The notes: generated from the letters alone by a model not told the origin. DNA of 64,000 nucleotides from Acrocarpospora macrocephala (GCF_009687865.1 NZ_BLAE01000038.1:1-64000), one strand, 5' to 3'. Counted from the first letter of the stretch, positions 33,798 to 43,006 are shown. Program-made: numbers and translations.

Positions 33798-34784
33798 TTA
33801 GAAGCTGCCGTCCGGGTTCATGAACTGTTTTGCGTTCTCCTTGGTGACTCGGGGGGACGGAACGACCGTGTCCTTCTCGACCTGGGCGCCGCCGAGGATC
33901 TCGACCGCGCGGTCCAGGCCCATGGCGCCGATGATGTCGGCGTCGTTGAGGCCGGTGACCAGGTAGTTGGTGCCGTCCATGATCGCCTTCAGCGCCTCGG
34001 CCTGGCCGTCCACGCCGGCGATGATGATCTGGTCGGTCTTGCCGGCGTCCGCGATCGCCCGCTGCGCGCCCAGGCACATCGCGTCGTTCTCGCAGAACAC
34101 CGCCTTCAGGTCGCCGTTGGTGGCGAGCAGGCTCTCCATCACGGTGAGCCCGCCGTCCGAACCCCAGTTGCCGAAGTCCGGGGCCTCGACCAGCGTGATG
34201 TTGGACTTGGCGGACAGCACCGACTTGACGCCGTTGGTCCGGGCCGAGCCGATCGTGTTGTCGGCCGGGCCGCCCTTGATGATGCCGACCTTGCCGCCGT
34301 CGGGCAGCTTCTCGGCCAGGAACTCGCCGTTCTGCCGCCCGATGGCCTCGTTGTCGGGGCCGATCCAGCTGGTGTACTCACCGGTCTGGAACTTGCGGTC
34401 CACCAGCACGACCGGCTTGCCGGCCGCCTTGATGGAGTTGAGCACCGCGGGCGCGGACTCCAGCGGGCCGCCGGAGATGATGACCGCGTCCACGTTCTTG
34501 CTCAGCAGGTCCTCCACGTTGGAGGCGAGCTTGGCCGCGTCCCCGTTCGCGTCCGTGCTGATGATCTCGACGTTGCCCTTCTTCTTGGCCTGCGCGGCGA
34601 TGGCCTTGTCCATCCCGCTGAAGTACGGCCCGCCGAGCATGAAGTTGGCGACGCCGATGGTGTATTTGCCGTCGCCGGACGCCGAAGCGGCCGGAGCGGC
34701 CGGGTCGGTTCCGGACGAGCAGCCGGTGACGATCAGGGCGAGCGCGCCCGCCAGCAGCAGGCCGCTGAGCTTTCTCGTGATCAT
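33798..34784 (-). CDS. Sugar ABC transporter substrate-binding lipoprotein (RbsB-like)
   Basis: A 328-residue lipoprotein: signal peptide with lipobox VTGC (Cys22 anchor), then a linker, then a periplasmic-binding-protein type 1 fold (YTIGVANFMLGGPYFSGMDK, IISTDANGDAAKLASNVEDL, AVIISGGPLESA, AVFCENDAMCLGAQRA, IIIAGVDGQAEALKAI). These blocks are typical of the pentose/hexose (ribose, xylose, galactose) binding cluster. It delivers sugar to the permease 20 bases upstream in the operon. The exact sugar cannot be read, since the ligand-contact residues vary widely. Confidence 0.9.
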   Translation of the reverse strand: MITRKLSGLLLAGALALIVTGCSSGTDPAAPAASASGDGKYTIGVANFMLGGPYFSGMDKAIAAQAKKKGNVEIISTDANGDAAKLASNVEDLLSKNVDAVIISGGPLESAPAVLNSIKAAGKPVVLVDRKFQTGEYTSWIGPDNEAIGRQNGEFLAEKLPDGGKVGIIKGGPADNTIGSARTNGVKSVLSAKSNITLVEAPDFGNWGSDGGLTVMESLLATNGDLKAVFCENDAMCLGAQRAIADAGKTDQIIIAGVDGQAEALKAIMDGTNYLVTGLNDADIIGAMGLDRAVEILGGAQVEKDTVVPSPRVTKENAKQFMNPDGSF

Positions 34785-34803
34785 GGTGACTTTCTCCCAG
34801 GGG

Positions 34804-35772
34804 TCAGCCGCGCACCCGGTTGGTGCGCTGGACGAGGATGACGGCGATGATGATCAACCCCTTGAGCACTTGCTGCCAGAAGCTCTGGACGCCGTACAGG
34901 TTGAGCAGGTTGTTGATCAGGACCAGCACGAGGACGCCGCCGAAGGTGGCGCGGGTGGAACCGCGCCCGCCGGCCAGGCTGGCGCCGCCGATCACGCACG
35001 CGGCGATGGCGTCCAGTTCGAACGCCACCCCCACGCTCGGCTGGGCGATGCCGACGCGGCTGGCCAGGATGACCCCGGCCAGGCCGGCGCAGGCGCCGCT
35101 GATCGTGTACGCGAGCGTCACGTGCCGTGGCACGTTGATGCCCGCGAGCCGGACCGTCTCGGCGTTGCCACCGATCGCCACGATGGAACGCCCCGCCGGG
35201 GTCCGGGTCAGGAAGACCCCGCCGGCAGCGAAGACGGCCAGCATGATGAGCGTGCTGACCGGGATGGGACCGGCCATCGCCGAGCCGAGGGTGAAGAACG
35301 CCGGGTCCTCCGGCGCGATCGGCACCTCGGAGTAGACGAAGGCGAGGCCGCGGATGGTGGTGAGCGAGGCCAGCGTGACCACGAACGCGGCCAGCCCGAA
35401 CCGGGACACCAGGACGCCGTTGATCAGCCCGAAGCCGACGCCGGAGAGCACCCCGATGATCATGGCCACCGGGATGGGCAAGCCGGTCACCAGGCCCGCG
35501 GTGAGGATGCCGGAGAAGGCCACCATCGAGCCCACCGACAGGTCGATGCCGCCGGTGAGGATGACCACCAGCATGCCGAACGCCAGCAATCCGGTGGTGA
35601 CCATCTGCTTGAGCAGGTTGGTGAGGTTGGTCTGGGTGAGGAAGGTGTCGGAGGTGAGCGCGGCCACCGCCACCAGCAGCACGATCAGTGACACGAAGGC
35701 CGCCGTGACGGTGATATCCCGCCCGCCCACGATCAGGCGGGTCGTGCGGATTCTGGCGATGTGCCCGGTCAT
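34804..35772 (-). CDS. Sugar ABC transporter permease (RbsC/AraH-like)
   Basis: A 322-residue membrane protein with about eight to ten helices, beginning ARIRTTRLIVGGRDITVTAA. It contains the family landmarks GLLAFGMLVVILTGGIDLSV, GPIPVSTLIMLAVFAAGGVF, NAETVRLAGINVPRHVTLAY and the EAA-like coupling loop around DAIAACVIGGASLAGGRGS. It overlaps the ATPase gene by four bases (ATGA) and precedes the binding protein by 20 bases. It forms the membrane channel of a CUT2-type importer for monosaccharides; a single permease, probably a homodimer, is usual for this class. Confidence 0.92.
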   Translation of the reverse strand: MTGHIARIRTTRLIVGGRDITVTAAFVSLIVLLVAVAALTSDTFLTQTNLTNLLKQMVTTGLLAFGMLVVILTGGIDLSVGSMVAFSGILTAGLVTGLPIPVAMIIGVLSGVGFGLINGVLVSRFGLAAFVVTLASLTTIRGLAFVYSEVPIAPEDPAFFTLGSAMAGPIPVSTLIMLAVFAAGGVFLTRTPAGRSIVAIGGNAETVRLAGINVPRHVTLAYTISGACAGLAGVILASRVGIAQPSVGVAFELDAIAACVIGGASLAGGRGSTRATFGGVLVLVLINNLLNLYGVQSFWQQVLKGLIIIAVILVQRTNRVRG

Positions 35773-37238
35773 GCGGCCTGTCCGATCGCGTGCGCGAGGA
35801 TCTCGTCCTCGGTGGTGGTCTCCGAGCGCAGGTCACCGGCCAGCCGGCCCTCGCGCATCACCAGCACCCGGTCGGTCGCGCCGAGCACCTCGGTGAGGTC
35901 GGAGGAGATGAGCAGCACGGCGAGACCCTGCCGGGCCAGGTCGTCGACCATGCGGTAGATGTCCACCCGGGTGGCCATGTCGACGCCCCGGGTGGGTTCG
36001 TCCAGGATCAGCACGCGCGGCCCGGCCAGCAGCCATTTCGCCAGTACGGCCTTCTGCTGGTTGCCGCCGCTGAGCGCGCCCACCGGCATGGTGGCGCACC
36101 GGCCGGGCTGGATGCTCAGCCGGTCGATCATCTCGGTGACCCGGCGTCTGCGTCCGGCGGCGTCGATCAGAGGCCCGCGCCGGTTCTCGCGCATCGTGGC
36201 GAGCGCGATGTTGTCCAGCACGGTCATGCCGAGGATCAGGCCGGAACGTTTGCGATCCTCGGTGACCAGGGCGAGCCCAGCGGCGATCGCCTCGGCGGGG
36301 GAGCGGTAGGCCCCGTTTCCCTTGGTCGCGGGTTCCGCGCCGAACACGCACCTGGCCATCTCGCTGCGGCCGGAACCGACCAGGCCGAACAGCCCGACGA
36401 TCTCTCCGGCGCGCAGTTCGAACGAGATGTCCTCGAACTCACCCCTCCGGGAAAGTCCGGAAATTTCGAGTCTTGTCTCGGCGGGGGGTTCGCGGCGGGC
36501 GGGGTAGATCTGTTCCAGGCGGCGGCCGGCCATCAGGCCGATCAGTTCGGCTTCGCTGGTCTTCGCCGGTTCCGTGGTGGCGATGATGAGGCCGTCCTTG
36601 ATGACCACGATCGAGTCGGCGAGCTCCATGACCTCGGCCAGCCGGTGCGAGACGTAGACGACCAGCACGCCGCGTTCCCGCAGGCGCCGGATCAGCGCGA
36701 ACAGGGACTCCAGGTCGCTGCCCGCCAGCACCGCCGACGGTTCGTCGAGCACCAGCACCTTGACCTCACCGGCCAGGGCCTTGGCGATCTCCACCATCTG
36801 CTGCCTGGCCACCGAGAGGCGGCCCGCGAGCACGCGCGGGTCGATCGCGCCGAAACCGGCGCTGTCCAGCAGTTCCCGCGCCCTCCGGTGCGCCTCCGGC
36901 CAGTCGATCAGGCCGCCGCGCCGCCGGGGGAACGCGCCCATCAGCAGGTTCTCGGTCACCGACAGGCCGCCGACGATGGACAGCTCCTGGTAGACGGTGC
37001 GGATGCCGCGGGCGTGCGCGTCGTGCGGGGAGCGCAGGTCGACCCGCTCTCCGTCGATGCGCAGCTCGCCCGAGGTCATCCGCTGGGCGCCCGCCAGGAT
37101 GCGGATCAATGTGGACTTTCCCGCGCCGTTCGCGCCGACCACGGCGAGCACCTCGCCCGGCCGTCCGGTGAGGTCCACGCCGTGCAGGACTTCCACGTCG
37201 CCGTAGCTTTGCCGTACGCCCCTGAGTTCGAGGCTCAT
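35769..37238 (-). CDS. Sugar ABC transporter ATPase with two nucleotide-binding domains (RbsA-like)
   Basis: A 489-residue protein from ATG 37238; the much longer open frame upstream is a shadow of the aldehyde dehydrogenase gene. Two ABC domains are fused. Domain 1 has Walker A GANGAGKST, signature LSVARQQMVEIAK and Walker B VLVLDEPSAVL. Domain 2 has a degenerate P-loop (GLVGSGRSEMARC), signature ALSGGNQQKAVLAK and Walker B VLILDEPTRGVD. This is the normal architecture for CUT2 importers, where domain 2 has an altered P-loop. It overlaps the aldehyde dehydrogenase by four bases and the permease by four bases, so translation of the operon is coupled. Confidence 0.93.
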   Translation of the reverse strand: MSLELRGVRQSYGDVEVLHGVDLTGRPGEVLAVVGANGAGKSTLIRILAGAQRMTSGELRIDGERVDLRSPHDAHARGIRTVYQELSIVGGLSVTENLLMGAFPRRRGGLIDWPEAHRRARELLDSAGFGAIDPRVLAGRLSVARQQMVEIAKALAGEVKVLVLDEPSAVLAGSDLESLFALIRRLRERGVLVVYVSHRLAEVMELADSIVVIKDGLIIATTEPAKTSEAELIGLMAGRRLEQIYPARREPPAETRLEISGLSRRGEFEDISFELRAGEIVGLFGLVGSGRSEMARCVFGAEPATKGNGAYRSPAEAIAAGLALVTEDRKRSGLILGMTVLDNIALATMRENRRGPLIDAAGRRRRVTEMIDRLSIQPGRCATMPVGALSGGNQQKAVLAKWLLAGPRVLILDEPTRGVDMATRVDIYRMVDDLARQGLAVLLISSDLTEVLGATDRVLVMREGRLAGDLRSETTTEDEILAHAIGQAA

Positions 37239-38623
37239 CCGAACGCCTCCATGACGATGATCGACTTCTGGCGGGTGAAGTCGAGGACGGTCTCGTGCAG
37301 GCCCTCGCGGTAGCCGCCGGTGTCCTTGGTGCCGCCGAACGGGAGGTTCTCGGCGCGCAGGGCGGTGGAGCCGTTGATCACCACGCCGCCGACGTCCAGG
37401 TGCCTGGCCAGGGTGAACGCGCGGGAGATGTCGCGGGTGAAGACGGCGGCGTGCAGGCCGTACGGGGATTGGTTGGCCAGGCGGACGGCGTCCATGGGGT
37501 CGGTGAAGCGGGCCACGGGGGCGACCGGGCCGAAGATCTCCTCGGCGAAGGCGGGGCTTTCCGCGGGGACGTCGGTGAGGACGACCGGGTCGACGAACGC
37601 GCCGCGCCGGGAGCCGCCCGCGGCGAGGTTGGCGCCGTCGACGATCAGGCGGTCGACGGCCGCGGATACCCGTTCGGCGGCGTCCTCGGTGATCAAGGGG
37701 CCGACGTCGGTGGATTCCTGGAGCTGGTCGCCGACGACGAGTTTGGCCGTCTGGGCCAGCAGCGATGCCAGGAATGCGTCGTGGACGCCGTCTTGGGCGT
37801 ACACGCGCTTGACCGCGCAGCAGATCTGGCCGTTGCCGCGGGCGAGGCGGCCGAGCACGACCGCCTTGGCGGCCTCCTCGGGGTCGGCGTCGTCGCAGAC
37901 GATGAGCGCGTCGTTGCCGCCGAGTTCGAGGAAGACCTTCTTCAGCGTGCCGGCGGCCAGGGTGGCGATCGCGCGTCCGGCGGCGGTGCTGCCGGTGAGG
38001 CTGATCGCGGCGATGCCCGGCAGGGTGGCCAGCGACTGGGAGACCGCGACGCCGCCGGTGACCAGCTGGTGCGCGTGCTCCGGCAGGCCGACCGTGGCGA
38101 TCAGATCGGCAACCCTGATCAGCGCCAGCGGGCATTTGGCCGGAGGCTGCACGATGACCGCGTTTCCGGCGGCCAGGGCGGCGGCGGCCTTGTGCGCGTA
38201 CAGCTCGACCGGGTAGTTGAACGGCACCAGCGCGGCGACCACGCCGAGCGGCTCGCGGGTGGTCACGGCGAGGTGCTTCTCCAGGCCGGGTACGGCATCC
38301 AGCGGGATCTGGCGGCCGAACAACCGGGTGGCCTCGCCCGCGTATCCCCGGAAGATCCGGATCGCAGCCTCCACCTCACCCCTCGTCTGCGGGATCGGCT
38401 TGCCGTTCTCGGCCGCGAGCAGCTCGGCCAGGTCGTCCTTCTCGGCCTCGATCAGATCGGCGATCGTGAGCAGCAGTTCGGCGCGGCGGTGCGCGGGCAG
38501 GGCCGCCATCGCGCGCTGGCCCTCCTGCGCCGCCTCGACCACGGCGGCCACCTCCCGCGCGTCCAGATCCGGCACCTCGCCGAGGTGCTCTCCGGTGCCG
38601 GGGTTGAGGACGGCGATAGGCAT
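37235..38623 (-). CDS. NAD(P)-dependent aldehyde dehydrogenase
   Basis: A 462-residue enzyme from ATG 38623, with TAGGAG seven bases upstream; a start at 38644 would overlap the iclR stop. Family blocks are complete: PFNYPVELYAHKAAAALAAG with the cofactor region, SLTGSTAAGRAI, LELGGNDALIV with the general-base Glu, GNGQICCAVKRV with the catalytic Cys, EEIFGPVAPV and the C-terminal VINGSTALRAENLPFGGTKD. Length and spacing fit lactaldehyde/glycolaldehyde or succinate-semialdehyde dehydrogenases. Placed between the IclR regulator and the sugar importer, it may oxidise an aldehyde derived from the imported sugar. Confidence 0.9.
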   Translation of the reverse strand: MPIAVLNPGTGEHLGEVPDLDAREVAAVVEAAQEGQRAMAALPAHRRAELLLTIADLIEAEKDDLAELLAAENGKPIPQTRGEVEAAIRIFRGYAGEATRLFGRQIPLDAVPGLEKHLAVTTREPLGVVAALVPFNYPVELYAHKAAAALAAGNAVIVQPPAKCPLALIRVADLIATVGLPEHAHQLVTGGVAVSQSLATLPGIAAISLTGSTAAGRAIATLAAGTLKKVFLELGGNDALIVCDDADPEEAAKAVVLGRLARGNGQICCAVKRVYAQDGVHDAFLASLLAQTAKLVVGDQLQESTDVGPLITEDAAERVSAAVDRLIVDGANLAAGGSRRGAFVDPVVLTDVPAESPAFAEEIFGPVAPVARFTDPMDAVRLANQSPYGLHAAVFTRDISRAFTLARHLDVGGVVINGSTALRAENLPFGGTKDTGGYREGLHETVLDFTRQKSIIVMEAFG

Positions 38624-38640
38624 GTGGGGACTCCTATTGG

Positions 38641-39423
38641 TCATGGCCGGAGGCCGTTCTTGGCAGGGCCGTAGCCGAGGCGGTGGCTGATGTCGGCGGC
38701 CATGGTGAGGGCGCGGGGGGCCAGGCGGTGGCAGTCGTCGATGCTGAACCGGCCGGCGGGGGCCGACACGCTGAACGCGCCGACCGGCTGACCCGCGGAG
38801 TTGCGGATCGGGAGGCCGACGCAGCGCACGCCTTCCTCGTTCTCCTCGTCGTCGATCGCGAAGCCCTGGCGGCGGATCAGTTCCAGTTCGGCGAGCAGGT
38901 CGTCGCCGGTCAGGGTGCGCGGGGTGCGGAGATCGAGGTGCCCGGACAGGACTTCTTCGATCGTCGGGGTGTCGAGCAGGGCGAGCACGGCCTTGCCCAT
39001 CGCGGTGCAGTGCAGGGGGGCGCGGTTGCCGATCCGGGACACCAGGCGTACCGACTTGGCGCTTTCCACCTTGTCGATGTAGACGATCTGGTGGCCCACC
39101 GGGATGCCCAGGTGCACGGTCTCGCCGCTGAGCTCGACCAGTTCCGCCAGGTACGGCTGCGCGACCGCGCGCAGGCCGTCCTCGTCGAGGTACTGACCGG
39201 CCAGCATGATCAAGGTGACGCCGAGGCGGTAACAACCCGCCGCGTCACGGTCCAGAACGCGCAATTCCAGCAATGAAGTGACATATCGGTGAGCTGTGCT
39301 CACTGCCACGCCGGCCCGGGCGGCCAGGGCGCCGAGCGTGATTCCGCTCCGGCCCGCCTCGGACACGGCGGCAACTATCTCGAAAGCCTTGTCAACACTC
39401 GACGACTTTCTGCCGCTTCGCAT
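38641..39423 (-). CDS. IclR-family transcriptional regulator
   Basis: A 260-residue protein. The N-terminal winged helix-turn-helix (residues 10-70, ITLGALAARAGVAVSTAHRY) is followed by the IclR effector domain (YLAELVELSGETVHLGIPVG, RIGNRAPLHCTAMGKAVLAL, EEGVRCVGLPIRNSAG). It is the first gene of the operon, and its stop overlaps the region just before the aldehyde dehydrogenase start. Known relatives repress or activate sugar and aromatic catabolism in response to the substrate, so it most likely controls this operon. The 250-base upstream region (39424-39670) is AT-richer than the surroundings and would hold its promoter. Confidence 0.92.
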   Translation of the reverse strand: MRSGRKSSSVDKAFEIVAAVSEAGRSGITLGALAARAGVAVSTAHRYVTSLLELRVLDRDAAGCYRLGVTLIMLAGQYLDEDGLRAVAQPYLAELVELSGETVHLGIPVGHQIVYIDKVESAKSVRLVSRIGNRAPLHCTAMGKAVLALLDTPTIEEVLSGHLDLRTPRTLTGDDLLAELELIRRQGFAIDDEENEEGVRCVGLPIRNSAGQPVGAFSVSAPAGRFSIDDCHRLAPRALTMAADISHRLGYGPAKNGLRP

Positions 39424-39670
39424 TCGAGTTACTCGAATCTATTTTCATATTCCTGCAACACAATTGCGAGAGTTCCATCAGCGGTTGATGGTGTCAAGAC
39501 TTCAGGGCGCGCGGCAGTGAGCGCCCTGTTACTGTCCTGGAGCGTCGTTTAGTGGCGTATTGCGCAATATGTGGCGCGAAGTGTGTGCTACTGAGAAGTA
39601 GCTTGCGTAATTTGCGCTAGATTTTGCATCCTAGTTTGTCTGTTTTGCGGATGTGGAACGCGGTGCTGCG

Positions 39671-40984
39671 CTAGTTCGCGGTGAGGCTGCGCTGGGCGAG
39701 CAAGGAGTCGCGGATTTCGCCGGCGCGGATGGCGGTGGTGGAGAGCAGCGTCGAGGTGAGGCCGTGCGAGTGTTCGGTGCCGCCCTGCAGGTAGATTCCG
39801 GCGGTGACCTGGGGGGCGACCTTGACGCGGTGGTCGCGGTCCACCCGGATCGCGTCCTCGTCGTCGCGCAGGCAGAGCTTGGCGGTCTCGCCGAGCAGGG
39901 CGCCGATGTCCTGCGAGCGGTAGCCGGTGGCGTGCACCAGCAGGTCGGCGTCGAGGACCTCGTGCTCGCCGGTCGGCAGGTACTCCACGGTGACAGCGAG
40001 CCGCCCGTCCTGTTCGCGTACGTCCCTGATCCGGGAGACGTTCATCATGCGCAGGCGTTTCCGGCCGTGGACCTGCTCGCGGTACATGGTCGCGTACAGG
40101 GATTCGATCAGTTCGGAGTCGACCACCGAGTAGTTGGTGCTCCGGTGGTACTCCAGCAGGGACTGCTTCACCTCGGGCGGGGAGGTGTAGTAGACGTCCA
40201 CCGCTTCCGGGTCGAAGATGCGGTTGGCGAAGGGGGTGTCGTCGGCGGGCGTGTAGCCGTACTTGGCGAAGACCGCGCAGACCTCGGCGTCGGCGAAGAC
40301 GCGGTGCAGGTAGTCGACCGCCTCGGCCGCGCTCTGGCCGGCGCCCAGGACGAGCGCCCGGCGGACCGGCGCGCCGGCCATCTCGGCGACCCGGGGGATC
40401 AGCTCGCTGGTGTGGCAGACCCGATCGGAGAGTACGGTTCCCGGCGGCAGGTGGGGCTCCAAGCCGACTGCCACGCAGATGTTCCTGGCGCGGCGCACCA
40501 CCGTGCGGCCCGGGTCGTCGGGATCGCGGCTGGTGACGTCGAACCAGCGGATCTCGCCGCCTTCGGCCCTGACCGGCTCGATCTGCAGGACTTCCGCCGA
40601 ATACTCCACCAGGTGCCGCATCCGGGCCGCCGCCCACTCGAAGTAGTCATGGAACTCGGCGCGTAACGGGAACAGCGTCTTCTGGTTGAGGAAGTCCACC
40701 AAACGGCCACGTTCCCGCAGGTAGCACAGGAAGCTGAAGTCGCTGGCCGGGTTCCGCATGGTGACCAGGTCCTTCGGAAACGACACCTGCATGGTGGCGT
40801 CGTCGAGCAGCATGCCCCGATGCCAGCCGAACTGCGGCTGCCGCTCCAGGAAACCGGCGGTGATCACGTCTCCGGATGTGTTGTTGTGCTCCTCGATCGC
40901 GATGGACAACGCCAGGTTGGACGGCCCGAAGCCGATCCCCAGCACGTCGTAAACAGCTTCCGGCCCGGTGCGCAGCGTGGTCAC
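39671..40984 (-). CDS. L-ornithine N5-monooxygenase, siderophore biosynthesis
   Basis: A 437-residue flavoprotein. I place the start at GTG 40984 (GGAGG ten bases upstream), not at an ATG at 41044, because the longer frame would run across the iron box at 41020-41038. FAD motif GIGFGPSNL is at residues 16-24. NADPH motif VLGAGQSAAEAVDYL and the terminal DLLVHATGYRSQDIG are those of SidA/PvdA/CchB-type enzymes; the substrate-binding FPKDLVTMRNPASDFSFLC block is typical of ornithine rather than lysine. It hydroxylates the side-chain nitrogen of ornithine before formylation and loading on the NRPS. Divergent from the formyltransferase gene, with an iron box between, so repressed when iron is plentiful. 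Confidence 0.93.
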   Translation of the reverse strand: MTTLRTGPEAVYDVLGIGFGPSNLALSIAIEEHNNTSGDVITAGFLERQPQFGWHRGMLLDDATMQVSFPKDLVTMRNPASDFSFLCYLRERGRLVDFLNQKTLFPLRAEFHDYFEWAAARMRHLVEYSAEVLQIEPVRAEGGEIRWFDVTSRDPDDPGRTVVRRARNICVAVGLEPHLPPGTVLSDRVCHTSELIPRVAEMAGAPVRRALVLGAGQSAAEAVDYLHRVFADAEVCAVFAKYGYTPADDTPFANRIFDPEAVDVYYTSPPEVKQSLLEYHRSTNYSVVDSELIESLYATMYREQVHGRKRLRMMNVSRIRDVREQDGRLAVTVEYLPTGEHEVLDADLLVHATGYRSQDIGALLGETAKLCLRDDEDAIRVDRDHRVKVAPQVTAGIYLQGGTEHSHGLTSTLLSTTAIRAGEIRDSLLAQRSLTAN

Positions 40985-41019
40985 CGCGACATCGCCTCCT
41001 TCATCGCTCGTATGGTAGA

Positions 41020-41038
41020 TAAGGTTAGCCTTACCTTG
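41020..41038. promoter_or_regulatory. Iron box (DmdR/IdeR-type) between monooxygenase and formyltransferase genes
   Basis: TAAGGTTAGCCTTACCTTG matches the iron-box consensus TTAGGTTAGGCTAACCTAA at 14 of 19 positions and is itself close to palindromic. It lies 32 bases upstream of the formyltransferase ATG and 35 upstream of the monooxygenase GTG, so one site can control both. Confidence 0.8.
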
Positions 41039-41070
41039 CAACAAGGTCGCGATGGAGAGGAAACCACACC

Positions 41071-42012
41071 ATGCGGGTAGTCATGTTCGGCTATCAGACC
41101 TGGGGACACCGCACGCTGCAGGCTCTGCTGGACTCCCGGCATGAGGTGGTCCTGGCGGTGACGCATCCGCGGAGCGAGCACGCGTACGAGAAGATCTGGG
41201 ATGATTCGGTGGCCGATCTGGCGGCGGAGAGCGGCGTGCCGGCGCTGCTCCGGAACCGGCCCACCGACCTGGGCGATGTGATCCGTGAGCTCGCGCCGGA
41301 TCTCATCGTCGCCAACAACTGGCGTACCTGGTTACCGCCTGAGATCTTCGATCTGCCGGTGCATGGGACCCTGAACGTGCATGACTCGCTGCTGCCCGCG
41401 TACGCGGGGTTCTCGCCGCTGATCTGGGCGCTCATCAATGGGGAGAAGGAGGTCGGGGTGACGGCGCATCGGATGAACGCCGAGCTCGACGCGGGGGACA
41501 TTCTGGTGCAGCGGGCGGTGCCGGTCGGGCCGGGGGACACCGCGACCGATCTGTTCTTCCGTACTGTCGATCTGATCGCGCCGATCGTTCATGACGCCCT
41601 TGAACTGATCGATTCGGGCAATGCGGAATGGACTCCGCAGGATCGGAGTGCCGCCAGTTTCTTTCACAAGCGGGCGATCGAGGACAGCCGGATCGACTGG
41701 ACTTGGCCCGCCGAGGATCTGGAACGCCTCATCCGGGCGCAATCCGACCCTTACCCGAACGCGTACACGTTCTGCCGGGGCGAGCGTCTGCGCATCATCT
41801 CCGCCGCCGTCTCCCAGGCTCGGTTCGGGGGGACGCCCGGCCGCATCTTCATCCGCGAGGGTGACGGCGTGGTCATCGTCGCGGGGGCCGACGCCCGCAA
41901 CGGCCGGAGCCCAGGTCTTCTGGTCAAGCGCGTCAGAACGGACGACGGGAGCGAACACGCCGCCACCGATTACTTCAAGACCATGGGGGGCTATCTGACC
42001 GGCCATCCGTAG
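41071..42012 (+). CDS. Hydroxyornithine N5-formyltransferase (methionyl-tRNA formyltransferase-like)
   Basis: A 313-residue protein from ATG 41071. The formyl-transferase active site has Asn102, His104 and Asp140 in LNVHDSLLPAYAGFSPL and MNAELDAGDIL, the complete N-H-D triad. Its C-terminal domain (residues 205-313) is short. Closest by type to CchA-like enzymes that formylate N5-hydroxyornithine with N10-formyl-tetrahydrofolate, rather than to housekeeping Fmt. It shares the iron box with the monooxygenase and would supply N5-formyl-N5-hydroxyornithine to the NRPS. Its last 38 bases overlap the convergent VOC gene. Confidence 0.9.
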   Translation: MRVVMFGYQTWGHRTLQALLDSRHEVVLAVTHPRSEHAYEKIWDDSVADLAAESGVPALLRNRPTDLGDVIRELAPDLIVANNWRTWLPPEIFDLPVHGTLNVHDSLLPAYAGFSPLIWALINGEKEVGVTAHRMNAELDAGDILVQRAVPVGPGDTATDLFFRTVDLIAPIVHDALELIDSGNAEWTPQDRSAASFFHKRAIEDSRIDWTWPAEDLERLIRAQSDPYPNAYTFCRGERLRIISAAVSQARFGGTPGRIFIREGDGVVIVAGADARNGRSPGLLVKRVRTDDGSEHAATDYFKTMGGYLTGHP

Positions 42013-42397
42013 GCGGCTTTTTCTTGCGGACCAGGCAGAAAGGATGACTTGCCGGGTCCGCGTAAATACGCCAGCTTCGTCCAGCAGGACCTTCATCCAG
42101 TACGGTCGCGCCCCAGGACAGGACCTGCTCGTGCGCTCGATCCAGGTCCGGGACGCCGAAGTCCAGATGGAACTGCTGAGGCCGGAGCGGGTCCGGCCAC
42201 TGCGGAGGCTGGTAGTCCACCGCCCGTTGGAAGGCGATCACGAGACCGGACGGCGCGTGCAGCGTTGCCCAGTCGTCGTCGAGCGACCACCGCCGATCCG
42301 GCTGGTTGACGGCCCCGCCGAGCAGCGACTGATAGAACGTGGCGAGTTCCATCGGATCGGGGCAGTCCAGGACGACACATTCCAGCTCAGCGATCAC
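41975..42397 (-). CDS. VOC-family (glyoxalase-like) protein
   Basis: A 140-residue protein with the beta-alpha-beta-beta-beta VOC pattern twice: ELECVVLDCPDPMELATFYQ, then DDWATLHAPSGLVIAFQ, and later FHLDFGVPDLDRAHEQVLSW, then SWRIYADPASHPFCLVRK. His in FHLDFGV and Glu/His positions could bind a metal. Family members are dioxygenases, glyoxalases or resistance proteins; no specific function can be assigned. It overlaps the end of the formyltransferase on the opposite strand and is probably not part of siderophore synthesis. Confidence 0.75.
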   Translation of the reverse strand: MIAELECVVLDCPDPMELATFYQSLLGGAVNQPDRRWSLDDDWATLHAPSGLVIAFQRAVDYQPPQWPDPLRPQQFHLDFGVPDLDRAHEQVLSWGATVLDEGPAGRSWRIYADPASHPFCLVRKKKPPTDGRSDSPPWS

Positions 42398-42540
42398 GGC
42401 CAGATCCTAGAACGCGACGGAGCCCGGTGGGGCGTTCGAGTGGTTCTCACACCTTGGCCTGATCTTGGGGGTGCGTAGACCGATGTTGCGGAACAACGGC
42501 GTCAGCGGCGGTCGCCGCGCCTTTGTCGCTGGAGGAAGTC

Positions 42541-43005
42541 ATGACCTCGTCGGTACGGCCGCCCTTCACCCGGGAGAGCGCGATCGAGAAGGTGCGCCTG
42601 GCTGAGGACGCCTGGAACACCCGAGACCCCGGGAAGGTGGCGCTCGGCTATACCGTCGACAGCCGGTGGCGCAACCGCGCCGAGTTCCTCAACGGCCGCG
42701 AGGAGATCATCGCGTTCTTGACTCGCAAATGGAACAGGGAGCTGGACTACCGGCTCATCAAGGAGCTGTGGGCCTTCACCGGCAACCGCATCGCGGTCCG
42801 TTTCGCGTACGAAAGCCATGACGACTCCGGCCAGTGGTATCGCTCGTACGGCAACGAGAACTGGGAGTTCGACGACGAGGGCCTGATGGCGCACCGCTAC
42901 GCCTGCATCAACGACCTCCCGATCGACGAAGCCGATCGCAAGTATCGCTGGGCCATTGGCCGCCGCCCCGATGACCACCCCGGTCTGACCGACTTGGGTC
43001 TGTGA
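42541..43005 (+). CDS. DUF1348 (SnoaL/NTF2-like) protein
   Basis: A 154-residue protein from ATG 42541, with GGAGGAAG upstream; an earlier ATG at 42523 is less likely. It contains [20 protein letters not shown], then [37 protein letters not shown] and [12 protein letters not shown]-type blocks characteristic of DUF1348, an NTF2-like cone fold. These are small cytoplasmic proteins of unknown role, sometimes stress-related. It lies between siderophore genes without overlapping them and may simply be a bystander. Confidence 0.8.
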   Translation: MTSSVRPPFTRESAIEKVRLAEDAWNTRDPGKVALGYTVDSRWRNRAEFLNGREEIIAFLTRKWNRELDYRLIKELWAFTGNRIAVRFAYESHDDSGQWYRSYGNENWEFDDEGLMAHRYACINDLPIDEADRKYRWAIGRRPDDHPGLTDLGL

Positions 43006-43006
43006 C

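Noticed and set aside
32029-33801. A 590-codon plus-strand frame opposite the secreted CBM32 protein
   Set aside because: The minus frame has a signal peptide and CBM32 text and ends at a perfect terminator; the plus product is compositionally biased only.
40985-41044. Upstream start (ATG 41044) for the ornithine monooxygenase
   Set aside because: It would translate across the iron box and lacks a ribosome binding site; GTG 40984 has GGAGG and sits next to the first FAD strand.
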